Assembly (NCBI GenBank): GCA_963844855.1
Contig: CAWJQP010000075.1
Location: forward strand, 1 to 64,000
Direction of reading: 5' to 3'
Length of the DNA: 64,000 nt
From: DASQDN01 sp963844855
Lineage (GTDB): Bacteria > Acidobacteriota > Terriglobia > Bryobacterales > Bryobacteraceae
Positions 19,040 through 28,221 of the stretch are shown here, in pieces. The translations under genes and the position numbers were made by a program. The notes beneath the pieces are model-generated. The model ran no database searches and had not been told where the DNA came from. It saw only the letters and a list, made by a program, of their open reading frames with translations. How positions within the stretch are numbered: the first letter of the stretch is position 1; the number at the start of each line of letters is the position of its first letter.

Positions 19040-19663
19040 CATCGCGCGCCAGCGGAGACGCTCGTACTCGTGATGTCCAGCGCGCTCGCAGGCCGCCATT
19101 ATGGTCGCGATCTCTTTGGTCGTGTAAGGGACGCGTTCGCCGCCAGCCGGTTCCTTGGGCATTCTCATGTCTCGGGCAGGGTTCGAATTGACCCACCGCC
19201 GCTTTTCCCACCAGCTGATCATCGTCCGCAGGAACTGCAGTTCCTTGCTCCATGTCAGTGGCGAGAGTTTTCGATACGGCCGGTATCGGTCGAGCACCGT
19301 TAAGGTAATCTCGTCAACGGCAGAGATCTGCTCGGCTTGGCAGAACTCGATCAGGCATTCGCCTCGATGCCGGTATTTGCGGAACGAAGCAGCCTCAAGC
19401 TCGTCCTGCTTAGCCATCAAGTACGCGTTCACGGCCGATTCCACTGTTTGGGTGCGGATCTGCTCGCCGGCCGCGATCGCCTGTTCGAGTTCGATGAGAA
19501 GCCGTCCCGCATGCTTCCAATCCCGTGTATCGAGTGTCTGACGAAATCTCGGCTGACCGTCTACTTTGCCGTCGCACCAGATGGGGCAGCGACATTTCGT
19601 ATATCGTCTGCCGCGGGTTTTATAGGGACACGATTTCTCGTGTCGGCGCCAAATTGTAAGCAT
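19040..19663 (-). pseudogene. int: Tyrosine recombinase/integrase, N-terminal half (cut by inversion)
   Basis: The frame starts at 19663 with MLTIWRRHEKSCPYKTRGRR, including a Cys/His-like element (CPYKTRGRRYTKCRCP), then an SAM-like core-binding domain (VESAVNAYLMAKQDELEAAS; LTWSKELQFLRTMISWWEKR), and reaches YTTKEIATIMAACERAG and YERLRWRAMT, the start of the catalytic domain. It then runs into antisense traG. The remaining catalytic part, starting LLLMRYYGLRVSDVA, is at 27,497-28,033 on the plus strand. It is preceded by an HTH gene and an excisionase-like gene in the same direction. Confidence 0.88.
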
Positions 19664-19674
19664 CGCCGGAAATT

Positions 19675-19929
19675 CTACTTGGCGCGCTCCCGGTGATACC
19701 GATCCATCACTGATTGTGGGATCCTGAGCGTTTTATATCGCTCGTCGCCGTGTTTGAAGACACCGGGTACATCGCGAAAAAACTTGCGGACCGTCGATAC
19801 ATCGAGCTGCCACAGTTCAGCAATGTCCTCTGGACGGTAGTGCCTTTCGGTCGCCTGCACTGTCACTTCAACAGCGTCCTCACATTCGTGCCGACGCTCG
19901 AGGATTCGTCGCTTGATCTTGGCATTCAT
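19675..19929 (-). CDS. Small HTH DNA-binding protein
   Basis: An 84-residue protein, 12 nt upstream of the integrase frame and in the same direction. Its second half reads as an HTH/excisionase-type domain: YRPEDIAELWQLDVSTVRKF followed by FRDVPGVFKHGDERYKTLRI, where the last part forms the wing, and PQSVMDRYHRE. Proteins of this kind direct integrase or choose insertion sites. It is intact. Whether it or the gene upstream is the true excisionase cannot be told from sequence. Confidence 0.6.
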   Translation of the reverse strand: MNAKIKRRILERRHECEDAVEVTVQATERHYRPEDIAELWQLDVSTVRKFFRDVPGVFKHGDERYKTLRIPQSVMDRYHRERAK

Positions 19930-20035
19930 GCTATTTGCCTCTCGGTGGCCAGCGACACCGTCGACGCGCTACACCTGTACGAATCCAACGCATCGCAAAG
20001 GCCCAAAATTCCAGCGCTCACTTGTGTGCACCTCC

Positions 20036-20263
20036 CTACTCGCAGCGCATTCGGATGAACTCTTGAACGTCTTCAGTGCGAAACCGCAGCAGTTTCCCAA
20101 CCTTTAACGCCTTGATTCGCGGTTGTTTGCGTGTGGCGTGATCTCGGACCCAGCCCGCGGAAACGCCCAACCAGCGGGCAACCTCGCCCGGGCCAAGTAA
20201 CGGCGCGGTCGACCGCGCGCCGGGTGCCTGTACAGTGGCGTAAACCGCAACACTCTCGTTCAC
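20036..20263 (-). CDS. Excisionase-like (MerR/AlpA-type HTH) protein
   Basis: A 75-residue protein with a helix-turn-helix typical of excisionases and AlpA: LLGPGEVARWLGVSAGWVRD, then a basic wing (HATRKQPRIKALKVGKLLRF) and RTEDVQEFIRMRC. It heads the xis-HTH-int run read towards the inversion junction, or towards the tRNA-Ser if the segment is flipped back. Excisionase would be needed for ICE excision. Three spaced TACAGGA repeats lie 180 bp upstream. Confidence 0.68.
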   Translation of the reverse strand: MNESVAVYATVQAPGARSTAPLLGPGEVARWLGVSAGWVRDHATRKQPRIKALKVGKLLRFRTEDVQEFIRMRCE

Positions 20264-20441
20264 TCTTCCTCCTGAAAAACAGCAAACTCAGATCCCATTT
20301 CATATGAGCCATTCAGATTCCCGAATCTTTCGTCGACCACAGACGTTTTTTCTGTCGGGCTCTATTTTGGCGGTGAGGAGCCTTTTCCCGCGAAGGCGGT
20401 GCGGTTAGTGAAATTCGGATTTCCGCAAGCACGTCGCTTAC

Positions 20442-20476
20442 TACAGGAGAGGTTTTACAGGATCAGAACTACAGGA
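20442..20476. repeat. Three TACAGGA direct repeats with 14-bp period
   Basis: TACAGGA occurs at 20,442, 20,456 and 20,470, each 14 bp apart, in a gene-free stretch upstream of the excisionase-like gene. Fourteen bp is not an integral helix turn (about 1.3 turns). GCGCTCC is repeated at 20,491, 20,514 and 20,572 just beside. They look like binding sites for a regulator, the Xis or a replication protein. Confidence 0.5.
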
Positions 20477-20725
20477 GTGAATATAGATAAGCGCTCCAAA
20501 AATAACGTTCCGGGCGCTCCGATTTCAACGTGCAGATCCAGCTTATCCTTCTGAAAACGAAGATTAACCGGGCGCTCCATTTTTAACTTGGAAATCGCGA
20601 CTCGTCCACAGCACCCTGTGGAAAGCCCGCGACGTGCCCACGGTCGGCTTGCTCGGCTCAGACGGTTTGCGTCGTTTTACACCGTTTGCACATCCTCCTC
20701 GCCGCCTCGCCCAGACCTAGATATT

Positions 20726-20902
20726 ATGGGAAACTCGCTTCAACCCGGTGAGCCAGACGAGACGGTAAAGCGCGATACAGCCACAAACGTTCACCGACTG
20801 CACGTCGCCGACTTCGACCACAAACGCGGGGTCCCTGTCGATTCCCGGTTCAGGGATGCCGCCATCCGAATTGAGAATGCAGCGTTTCGTACAGACAAAG
20901 TC
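20726..20902 (+). pseudogene. ECF-like sigma factor, N-terminal part (split by ISNCY)
   Basis: ATG 20726 opens a frame of 59 codons (MGNSLQPGEPDETVKRDTAT ... RFRDAAIRIENAAFRTDKV) ending exactly where the ISNCY terminal repeat begins. Joined to the frame after the IS (RQYRSGELTDAAEVANLAEQ) it gives a 218-residue protein without a stop. The helical part RDAAIRIENAAFRTDKV-RQYRSGEL looks like the start of sigma region 2. That both ends meet in frame is the main support; the first 45 residues are not recognisable. Confidence 0.5.
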
Positions 20903-22574
20903 GGAGCCAAATAGAAAGATCCTATTCCCAGCCAAGTAGAAAGTTCCGGTTTTCGGGTCGAGTTGCTGGACCCGATGGTAATGTTCGCATAGCTTCGCCG
21001 GGGTCGCGCCTGGCGGGGTTGTCCAAAGCCGAGGCGACGGGGTTGGCTCCGAAGCAATCGGCGGGAGCCCTCCTGTGACGCAGAACCCGTGAGTGTTTCC
21101 GGAGCGCCTGGAGGGCTCTGCTCGAGCCGTGGATCCATTGCTTTGGTGAAATCTCGGAGCTGAGGCTTTGGACATAAAAAAAAGCGCGTCTTCCAAATTG
21201 GCTTTAACGTTTCAGCCTTCAATGGCTTTCCACAGCGGTGGACTCGGACGATCAAAGAAGCCCTGCATCCATTTGCTTCGGCCTCCCGCATTGTGATCTT
21301 TGCGTACCCTCGGTTTGCTCTTGTCCGCTGGCACCGCGATCGGCCTCGCGCCGCACTCTTCGATCTCTACATAGCGCCCCTGATAACGAGCCTTCAACTC
21401 GCCATTCAGCCGGAGTTCCATGCGCAGCCGTTGGCGCCGCATTCCCGCCTGCACCTGGGAACGCAGGATCTGATATCGCCGGCCGGCGAAAGAAATCGTG
21501 TAGTCGTTCCCGATCACCCGGTCCTCGACGTGCGAAAGAATCGCCGCCAGATTCAACTGCTCGCTCAGCGCTCGATGATGATTGGGAAAATCGGCCACCG
21601 GCCGGGCGAAGTGCTCGTTCCACTCCGGCCAGTACTCGGTTTCCAAAAACGTATTGGCATCCTTCAGAGTCGAAATCTTCGCCAGTCGCAGATGCTTCAC
21701 CAAACGATCCTGGGCCGTTAAAAAACTGCGCTCGATACGTCCTTTCGCCTGTGGCGAGTACGCCAGAATGGAACCGATTCCCAGTTCCCGCAAGGCGCGG
21801 CCCAGTTGCGTCAGCCGATCTGCCTCACGCCTCTGAGGCTCTGTTTCTGCCGGCCGCGGCGCCACAGTGAACATCGAATCGCGATCCGTGTACACATCCA
21901 CCATCCGCCCGTTTTTCTCCAGATACTCCCAAAGCACACCCATGTTCTGCGGTGTCGCATCGCTTTCCACGAACCGGCCCCAACTCCAGCTGGTGGCGTC
22001 ATCGATCATTCGCACCAGGTAGCGGACCGTCCCTCTTCCTTCCAGCCAGTCATGCTCGGAGGTGTCCCACTGCACCAACTCGCCAAACCCGCTTCGCCGC
22101 ATCCGCCACGAATGCACTTCCTGCAGCCGTTGCGGCCTGCTTTGCCATATTCCAGCCTCGATCATCCACTTGCGCAGAGTCTCTTTGCCCACCTGGATCT
22201 GATAACGCTTGACCAGTTGCTCGGCGGCAAACGTCGGCCCAAAATCGTGCCAGTCCGGCTGTTTCAGGATCGCTAGCGCCTGTCTCTGGGTGGCAGCCGC
22301 AAGCCTCCGATTGGAAGGCTGCCCTCGTAACCCGTGCACCACCACGGCGTCTCCTCGCTCTGCCATGCGTTTGAGCAGCTTTCGTACCCAGCGCTCACTG
22401 ACACCGATCCTCTCAGCCGCCTCTCGCTGCGTGATGCTCCCGTCCCTAGCCCGTTTCAACCAATTCAACTCATCCCGTTCCTCTTGGCTCATCGCGATTC
22501 GTTCCACCCTTCAGCCTTATGGCTGTCAAGAGGAACTTTCTACTTGGCTCAATTAGGAACTTCTCACTTGGCCG
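20903..22574 (-). mobile_element. ISNCY-family insertion sequence with doubled terminal repeats
   Basis: Each end carries two related repeats. Inner copy: AGCCAAGTAGAAAGTTCC at 20,930-20,947 and its exact complement at 22,531-22,548. Outer copy: GCCAAATAGAAAGATCC near 20,907 and, as complement, GCCAAGTGAGAAGTTCC near 22,573. The element is about 1.67 kb with one transposase gene and interrupts a sigma-factor-like gene. No target duplication could be fixed; the boundaries are good to a few bases. Confidence 0.82.
21212..22507 (-). CDS. ISNCY-family DDE transposase
   Basis: A 431-residue intact transposase (GTG 22507 or ATG 22492). The N-terminus has an HTH pair (SITQREAAERIGVSERWVRK and LLKRMAERGDAVVVHGLRGQ), then QRQALAILKQPDWHDFGPTF. 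The DDE core reads GELVQWDTSEHDWLEGRGTV (Asp), VDVYTDRDSMF (Asp) and IGSILAYSPQAKGRIERSFL (Glu). The C-terminal part contains FAGRRYQILRSQVQAGMRRQ. Domain order and length fit the ISNCY (IS1202-like) group. It has no frameshift although it lies in a damaged area. Confidence 0.9.
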   Translation of the reverse strand: MERIAMSQEERDELNWLKRARDGSITQREAAERIGVSERWVRKLLKRMAERGDAVVVHGLRGQPSNRRLAAATQRQALAILKQPDWHDFGPTFAAEQLVKRYQIQVGKETLRKWMIEAGIWQSRPQRLQEVHSWRMRRSGFGELVQWDTSEHDWLEGRGTVRYLVRMIDDATSWSWGRFVESDATPQNMGVLWEYLEKNGRMVDVYTDRDSMFTVAPRPAETEPQRREADRLTQLGRALRELGIGSILAYSPQAKGRIERSFLTAQDRLVKHLRLAKISTLKDANTFLETEYWPEWNEHFARPVADFPNHHRALSEQLNLAAILSHVEDRVIGNDYTISFAGRRYQILRSQVQAGMRRQRLRMELRLNGELKARYQGRYVEIEECGARPIAVPADKSKPRVRKDHNAGGRSKWMQGFFDRPSPPLWKAIEG

Positions 22575-23054
22575 CGACAGTACAGATCAGGAGAATTGAC
22601 CGACGCCGCGGAAGTTGCTAATCTCGCGGAACAGGCAGTCTACAAAGCGAATTGGGCACGATACGGCATGCCTTGCGACAACCCAGCCGGCTATGTCCTG
22701 ATCATTTTCCGCAGGGACGCTGATGGGTTTCTCAGACGGCGCACCAAGATGATCAGCATCGATGAACGCCCTAACGGGTATGCCAGCATTGTGGGCGGAA
22801 CTGCGACGGATGTGGAGCGGAAGGTACTCGTCCGCGAACTACTGGACAGCATAGACGACACTGCTCGGGCCATTCTCCTTCGCCGTCTTGAAGGGGATAG
22901 AACGGCTGACATAGGTCGCGCCCTTGGAATGTCGGCCAATGCCGTGTCAGTTCGACTGTCAAAGGCGGTTGCGCAGCTCCGCAACCGCCCGCTGGCCACA
23001 ATGAGTGATAATTGTGGCCCGCGACATGAACGACGGAGAACAGGCATTGCGTAG
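22575..23054 (+). pseudogene. ECF-like sigma factor, C-terminal part (split by ISNCY)
   Basis: After the IS the frame reads RQYRSGELTDAAEVANLAEQ and AVYKANWARYGMPCDNPAGY, then VLIIFRRDADGFLRRR (end of region 2) and the region-4 HTH: LLDSIDDTARAILLRRLEGD, RTADIGRALGMSANAVSVRL, SKAVAQLRN. So it is an RNA polymerase sigma-70-like protein lacking its own start. A TTG at 22,596 could allow a shorter product but its ribosome site is poorly spaced. In an ICE such a factor could switch on transfer genes. Confidence 0.7.
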
Positions 23055-23572
23055 TCCAGACGTTCTGGACGAGGTACGACGAGCGTATCCTGCGGACCCC
23101 AACCCTGACAGAAGGAATGCGATGCTCGAGTCCCCAGCTGATTAAGGATTTCGTGGCTGAACGATTTCGCCCAGCAGCGGATCCCGATATTCTTCAGCAT
23201 CTGAGCGCTGCTCTGATTGTTATGCAGCTTTTCGGAGCGAGGGAGAGATCCGTCGCCACAAGCGGGGTCCAGCGACGATTCGACTGGCTTCACTGGCGTT
23301 CGTTGTGATTGCTACCGGATCGTGTGGATTCTTTTCATGCGCCCGCGGGATTTGCGGTGCTTGCGGACGAGCAAGCCAAATCTGTGGGGCTTAAGCTACA
23401 TCTGTCGAAGGTCACCTCGAGGGCTCAACGAGGCGCGATTATCAAGCCTGCGGTCGCCTCTTTGGAAATCGACACTACGACGGAACCAAGGGCGCGGTTA
23501 TATCTGCCGGTCCAACCGCCCCAAGCGACATCCGACGGGAGGATCGATCTCGTGCTGCGCCAAGCACCGTGA
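23026..23572 (+). pseudogene. Unrecognised broken reading frame after the sigma gene
   Basis: ATG 23026 overlaps the sigma gene end and gives MNDGEQALRSPDVLDEVRRA; after a frameshift near 23,130 it continues LIKDFVAERFRPAADPDILQ and HLSAALIVMQLFGARERSVA, and a third frame gives FHAPAGFAVLADEQAKSVGL and PRARLYLPVQPPQATSDGRI up to 23572. The position (overlapping a sigma factor) recalls anti-sigma genes, but no domain is recognised. The next 270 bp up to traB hold nothing I can support. Confidence 0.3.
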
Positions 23573-23841
23573 TTTTGTAGAGAACAACTCGCTGACCAAG
23601 TAGTCAACGACGCTCCCGATGTTTTTGACCACGAGACGGTCTGGATGACTTGAGCTGCCCCATGACAGTTCTGCGAAGTTGTTCGGCGGCAGGAGTCTCT
23701 TGTGTCTGGAGGCATGTCCGCACTCGCGCAGCAGCAGGCGATTGTACTCGGACACTGTGTCGCACTTTCTCCTCAGGTCCGGATCAACACTGTCAACCCC
23801 CGACCGCGCAGCGATGATCCGTCATTGGCGCGAGACACACA

Positions 23842-25119
23842 TCAGGAATTCACCGCGAACACCACAGGGAGCTTGAAGAGACGGCCCCAGAATCGAGCTA
23901 CTGCGGTCTGGCAAGCAGGGATCGGTGTTCCAGCGATCGCGTGGATATTGGAAACAGCTACTAAGGTATCCGGCTGCTCGGCAAGGGCAGTTAACACCGG
24001 CCAAACTAGTAGCTGCTCGTAACAGACAAGAATTCCCACCCGGTTGTCGGCGATTTGAATCGTGGCGCGGCCAAGCACATCGAGCCGAACGCCGGTGCCG
24101 GTGAATGGCGTCCACATTGCGACTGGTACCGGAATGCGTTGATCGAATGTGTCAGAAATCGCTCCGCGGATGACTATGATATTCCGATAGGGCAGCGGAA
24201 CGGGTACCGACTGCGCCCCGAAAATGCCGGATGAACTGGCCGTCGGCCCTGCGCCACGGAGAGCATCCAGGTCGGCCCAGAAGTCGTAGGAATGCCGATC
24301 ACGAGCACTAAGACTCGGAGTGGTCGGGATCGCGGCTCCGATCAGGACGGTCTTGCCGCGATCGCGGAGGAAGGCAAGCGTCTCTGACCAGAAAACATCA
24401 GTTGCCCCGGTCCAGTCCTTCAGAACGCTTTCGGGGAAAACGATCACCTGCGCCTCCGAGGCGAAGATCCGTTCCTGGATGGTGCGCGCCCTTAAGTATT
24501 CGGCGGTAATGTCGGAGGAATCGACCGCTCCGAATTCGGTGTTGATGCCCTGCCAATGCGCCGGCGGCTTCGGGTCGCCGCCGTAGGTCGCATAGGAAAT
24601 CATGACGGCCGCCACGCCGATTGTGACGCTTGATCGCGGCCTGACAGGAAGACAGCCGGAAACTATCGTGGCCGCGACTAGCCCGAACCATCCGGTACCG
24701 GGAAACAGCAACCCGGCCGCAGTCAGCGGTGATGCCCAACCGATCAGTCCTAGTGGAGGGACTATTTCGACTATTAGGGCGACCGGCACTCGCCAGCAAA
24801 GCTGCCTTCGAACAGGTGTCCACAGAAGCGCCCATGGTCCGGCAAGAAATACTGCCGCACTACACCACAGAAAAATGGCAGTCAGGGCCAACGTTTCGCG
24901 GCCGAGAAAACCAGCGGCTACTGGAATCAGTGCCCAACTCGCAGCTCCGTAGTACAGCAGCGCAGCGAAAAACGCTCGTTGGCGAGTCGGCTGGAGGGCA
25001 ACAAACGCAGGTACTGCGATCGAGGTTGCAACGCCGATAGGATTCGCGAATGACACCGCGAGGCCAATGACGAATATCGCTGGCAACGCGACGTGTGGCT
25101 GTGGTCCGTCGGTCACCAC
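23842..25119 (-). CDS. traB: TraB conjugal transfer protein (apolipoprotein N-acyltransferase-like, CN-hydrolase fold)
   Basis: A 425-residue protein with about six membrane helices in the first 200 residues and a carbon-nitrogen hydrolase domain after that, the layout of Ti-plasmid TraB and of Lnt. The catalytic triad region is visible as IFASEAQVIVFPESVLKDWT (Glu in PES), GKTVLIGAAIP (Lys candidate region), and VGILVCYEQLLVWPVLTALA (Cys in CYEQ). In Ti plasmids TraB raises transfer efficiency. It is the last gene of the traG-ssb-traF-traB run and overlaps traF by a few bases. Confidence 0.82.
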   Translation of the reverse strand: MVTDGPQPHVALPAIFVIGLAVSFANPIGVATSIAVPAFVALQPTRQRAFFAALLYYGAASWALIPVAAGFLGRETLALTAIFLWCSAAVFLAGPWALLWTPVRRQLCWRVPVALIVEIVPPLGLIGWASPLTAAGLLFPGTGWFGLVAATIVSGCLPVRPRSSVTIGVAAVMISYATYGGDPKPPAHWQGINTEFGAVDSSDITAEYLRARTIQERIFASEAQVIVFPESVLKDWTGATDVFWSETLAFLRDRGKTVLIGAAIPTTPSLSARDRHSYDFWADLDALRGAGPTASSSGIFGAQSVPVPLPYRNIIVIRGAISDTFDQRIPVPVAMWTPFTGTGVRLDVLGRATIQIADNRVGILVCYEQLLVWPVLTALAEQPDTLVAVSNIHAIAGTPIPACQTAVARFWGRLFKLPVVFAVNS

Positions 25120-25670
25120 GCGGTGAGCAGCGGTCGAATCCGGTTGCGAATCGATGCCGTCGGGATCGGGCCAAAGTATCGGCTATCGAAGCTTCTTGGG
25201 TGATGGGACGAGGCAACCCAAACAGTATCGGAGGACACTTGATACCTCCCGAATGGCCACGCCTCAAGAGGTCGCCCCGCGCTGTCCCGCTCCCTGGGCT
25301 CGGTATTAGAGATCTGGCACCCGTTCACCGAAATGCCGCGTGGTGATAACTCGACGGTGTCGCCTGATTCTGCGACGATCTGCTTCATAAATGGTGATGC
25401 ACCATCAGGACATGAGCCCCGGTCGCGATATCCACGCACCGCAGCGAACGACGCGTAAGGCTCCGGCGGGCAGAACTCGATCAGAATTGCTTCCCGATCA
25501 TCTGAGACGATGTATAGGCCCAGCGGCAACGACGGCGACGCGTTGAACCTTAGGCCCAGCATTGTAGCTAGAGCAAACGTTGAACAGAACAATCCAGCGC
25601 CGATCGAGGCAAGGCCTTTCACTCGTTTTCGGTCAACATGCTTAAGCTGGACCAACAGGCCAGTTCGCAT
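25113..25670 (-). CDS. traF: TraF pilin peptidase (S26 family)
   Basis: TraF is a signal-peptidase-like enzyme that matures and cyclises the TrbC pilin. The 185-residue product has one N-terminal membrane helix, then FNASPSLPLGLYIVSDDREA carrying the Ser of the family (S-LPLGLY), FMKQIVAESGDTVELSPRGI carrying the Lys (MKQIVA-GD), and C-terminal VWVASSHHPRSFDSRYFGPI (SFDSRYFGP). These three blocks are diagnostic. It overlaps ssb by 29 nt and traB by 7 nt. Confidence 0.9.
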   Translation of the reverse strand: MRTGLLVQLKHVDRKRVKGLASIGAGLFCSTFALATMLGLRFNASPSLPLGLYIVSDDREAILIEFCPPEPYASFAAVRGYRDRGSCPDGASPFMKQIVAESGDTVELSPRGISVNGCQISNTEPRERDSAGRPLEAWPFGRYQVSSDTVWVASSHHPRSFDSRYFGPIPTASIRNRIRPLLTAW

Positions 25671-26085
25671 CGATTAATCCTCCTTGAAAAGATCCGGTTT
25701 CCGAATCGTGAACGCCTGAAGAATCGTCCGCGGCGTCGCATTTTGGTGTAGATTCTGGGCGAGCCGGAGCAATGACGTGAAAGCTTCTGACGACAACCTC
25801 ATGAACAGTTCGCTTCGCTCCATCGGCCGGTGTGAATTGCCGCTGCTGCAAGCTGCCTTCCACAAACAGGTTGTCTCCCTTTTCGCAGCTGAGGGCGGCA
25901 TCCGCCAGATTGTCGTAGAACGTCAGGCTGTGCCAATTTGTGTGGTTCAGCTGCTGCCCGTCTTTTCCTGTGTGTCGGTACGTTTCGCCCATCCGAACGT
26001 TGGCGACCTTCATTCCTGAAGGTAAGAAACGGAGCTCTGGGCGGGAAGCGATATATCCGGCTAGCTCGATTCGATTCTTCCGCAT
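25642..26085 (-). CDS. ssb: Single-stranded DNA-binding protein
   Basis: A 147-residue OB-fold SSB, which would coat the transferred strand. The N-terminal strand NRIELAGYIASRPELRFLPS, the core MKVANVRMGETYRH and WHSLTFYDNLADAALSCEKG, and the strand DNLFVEGSLQQRQFT match SSB. The tail is short and ends GLIDANWPVGPA without the acidic DDDIPF tip of chromosomal SSB. An ssb between traG and traF is unusual compared with Ti and RP4 order. Confidence 0.85.
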   Translation of the reverse strand: MRKNRIELAGYIASRPELRFLPSGMKVANVRMGETYRHTGKDGQQLNHTNWHSLTFYDNLADAALSCEKGDNLFVEGSLQQRQFTPADGAKRTVHEVVVRSFHVIAPARPESTPKCDAADDSSGVHDSETGSFQGGLIDANWPVGPA

Positions 26086-26099
26086 GGCGAGATTTCCAC

Positions 26100-27495
26100 T
26101 CAGGCATCCGGTCCGAGTTGTAGCTCTTCCAGGAAGCCTCGCTCTCCGGAAGTAAGCGTTGCAGTATCGGGTGCAACCGGCTCCGGCTTACTGATGCGAT
26201 GTCGAGTGCGGTCCGGCGGCTTTTGACAAATCGCGCGACCGTTTTCAATCGCGATGAATTCTTCCGGCGGCGGCGTTTCTGCTCGGTAGCTCAGAACGGG
26301 ATCGAGAAAGTAAAGCATCTGGGTGCCGAGTATCGGGAAGTGTCCGCTTACGAAGATCAGCATCTGGCCAGGCCCGGTAATGCGCTCCGCTAAACCGTCA
26401 CCGCGCTTCAGAGGTGGTTTCAAGCGGAGGACTTCGTCGGGCGTCATCAAGGGCCGCTCGATGTGGTCAACGCTCGCATTAATGTGCTGCATCATCGGCG
26501 AAAAGCGCGAGCCGCTGAAATTGTATGAAGCCTTCGCGACAGTGGTCGTGCCGGTCATTTTGCTCAGCAGCTCGGCCGTCTCGTACTGATTTGGCGCAAA
26601 TGCGATTCGAACGTGGCAGTTGGAAACGATGCTTTCGTTCTGACCATACGCATCCACAATCTGCCGGATATCCTGCGTGATCAGATACGCCTTGAGTCCG
26701 TACCCGGCCATGTAGGACAGCGCATCGGCGAAGATTTCCATTCGGTTCAACGAGGGGAATTCATCGATCAACAGAAGCAAACGGTGCTTATTCCGCCTCT
26801 GCTCCGCTCCTTCGAAGACCATCTTTTCCGTCAGCCGGTTGACCGTCATCGTGAACATTAACCGGATCAGCGGCCTCAGACGAATCTTGTCGCTTGGCGG
26901 AACCACGAGATACAGGGAGACAGGCCGGTTATGATTCACGAGGTCATTGATGCTGAAGTCGCTTGCCGATGTGTTCTTCGCGACAAGCGGGTCGCTGTAA
27001 AGAGTGAGCGAGGTCTTTGCGGTGGAAAGCACACCGCCGAAATCTCGATCTTCCTTGTCCAACATCTCTTGAACCTTTTCTCTGACCACCGGATGGGTGG
27101 GCGTGCGGTCACCGCTGGGCATGCGCCAGGAGTGCTGATAGCCAGGATCGTGTTCAAAGTTCATAAGATCCGAGAGCGTTTCACGGAACGAAGCGCCAGG
27201 TCTCGTAAAGACGTGGGCAAGATCCGCCAGACAGGCAATCCTGCCCGAAATGGCCGCTTCATAGCAAACATGGAGGATCATGCCCGTCGTGATCGACGAT
27301 GCGGCGTCTTGCCAGTATCGCTCTTGCGGACTGTCCTCCCCCGTTCTGACAATCATGTATGCGATGTTCTGTGCATCGCTTACGTCTCTGGGTGTGAACA
27401 GGCGGACCTCGGATAGAGGGTTAAACCGCGAGCTGGTTGATTCTTCGACAGGGGAGAATTTGAAGCACAGGTGGCCTTGCTGGTTTCGAAAGCCC
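26100..27495 (-). pseudogene. traG: TraG/VirD4 coupling protein, C-terminal half (cut by inversion)
   Basis: Reading leftwards from 27,495: AGFRNQQGHLCFKFSPVEES, TSSRFNPLSEVRLFTPRDVS, DAQNIAYMIVRTGEDSPQER and the all-alpha domain, then Walker B HRLLLLIDEFPSLNRMEIFA, AYLITQDIRQIVDAYGQNES and CHVRIAFAPNQYETAELLSK, all characteristic of TraG after the Walker A half. There is no start codon of its own before the internal ATG at 27,356. The N-terminal half lies at 18,419-19,038 on the opposite strand. About six residues of the family (ENxxLT) between the halves are not found on either side. Confidence 0.9.
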
Positions 27496-27496
27496 G

Positions 27497-28033
27497 CCGC
27501 TCCTCCTAATGCGGTATTACGGTCTTCGAGTGTCGGACGTTGCGACGCTTGAACGGGAGCGTGTCAACGAGCAGCGGATCGCGGTTCGCGCCATCAAGAA
27601 CAAGAGGTGGCTCTGGATGCCCCTCTACCCCGAAGTGGCGGCGGCACTTGAGGCAGTGCCGCCTCCCTCTGGACTGGAGAACCAGTACTTCTTCTGGTCT
27701 GATCGCGGCTCTCGTGAGATCCACATTAACAACACCATCATGTCCCTCGCGGCCGTTTATTGTGCGAGTGGGGTACCGGGTGCCACGTCACATCGATTCC
27801 GGCATACGCTGGCAATGGAGTTGCTCGCGAAAGGCGCGAGCATTGAACAGGTCGCGGACGTTCTGGGGGACAGTCCGGTGACTGTACGCAGGCACTACAA
27901 ACATTGGATGCCCGAATACCAAGCTGCTACAGCGGAACTACTCGACCGTGTTCACGGCAGAAACCAAATCCGCCCGCGTAAGAGGCCGTTCGGCACGTAT
28001 GCGGCACGCGAGGAAAACGACGATGAAAAGTAA
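27497..28033 (+). pseudogene. int: Tyrosine recombinase/integrase, catalytic half (cut by inversion)
   Basis: This frame contains the catalytic domain: LLLMRYYGLRVSDVATLERE (first Arg), IRAIKN-like RAIKNKRWLWMPLYPEVAAA (Lys), GATSHRFRHTLAMELLAKGA (H-x-x-R) and DVLGDSPVTVRRHYKHWMPE (Tyr nucleophile within RRHYKHW). The first Met at 27,509 is internal; the codons before it (LLL) already fit the integrase, and beyond them the sequence is antisense traG. It stops 20 bases before the 3' end of tRNA-Ser, the normal position for an ICE integrase. The N-terminal half is at 19,040-19,663 on the other strand. Confidence 0.9.
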
Positions 28034-28053
28034 TTTTATTTCAGCGGGTTATC

Positions 28054-28146
<93 letters not shown>

Positions 28147-28221
28147 GGTATTGGGTGCGGTCTCACTGAGGATAACATACTCTTTCGGACCTTCCGCGAC
28201 TACGTGCGCATCTGGTAAACC

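Noticed and set aside
18419..19303. 294-residue traG-like protein and the 254-residue integrase-like protein taken as complete genes
   Set aside because: Both frames read into the antisense of the other gene across the inversion junction, so the final 85 or so residues are meaningless.
20442..20476. The TACAGGA repeats as a CRISPR array
   Set aside because: Repeats are only 7 bp with 7-bp spacers, far below CRISPR dimensions, and no cas genes are present.
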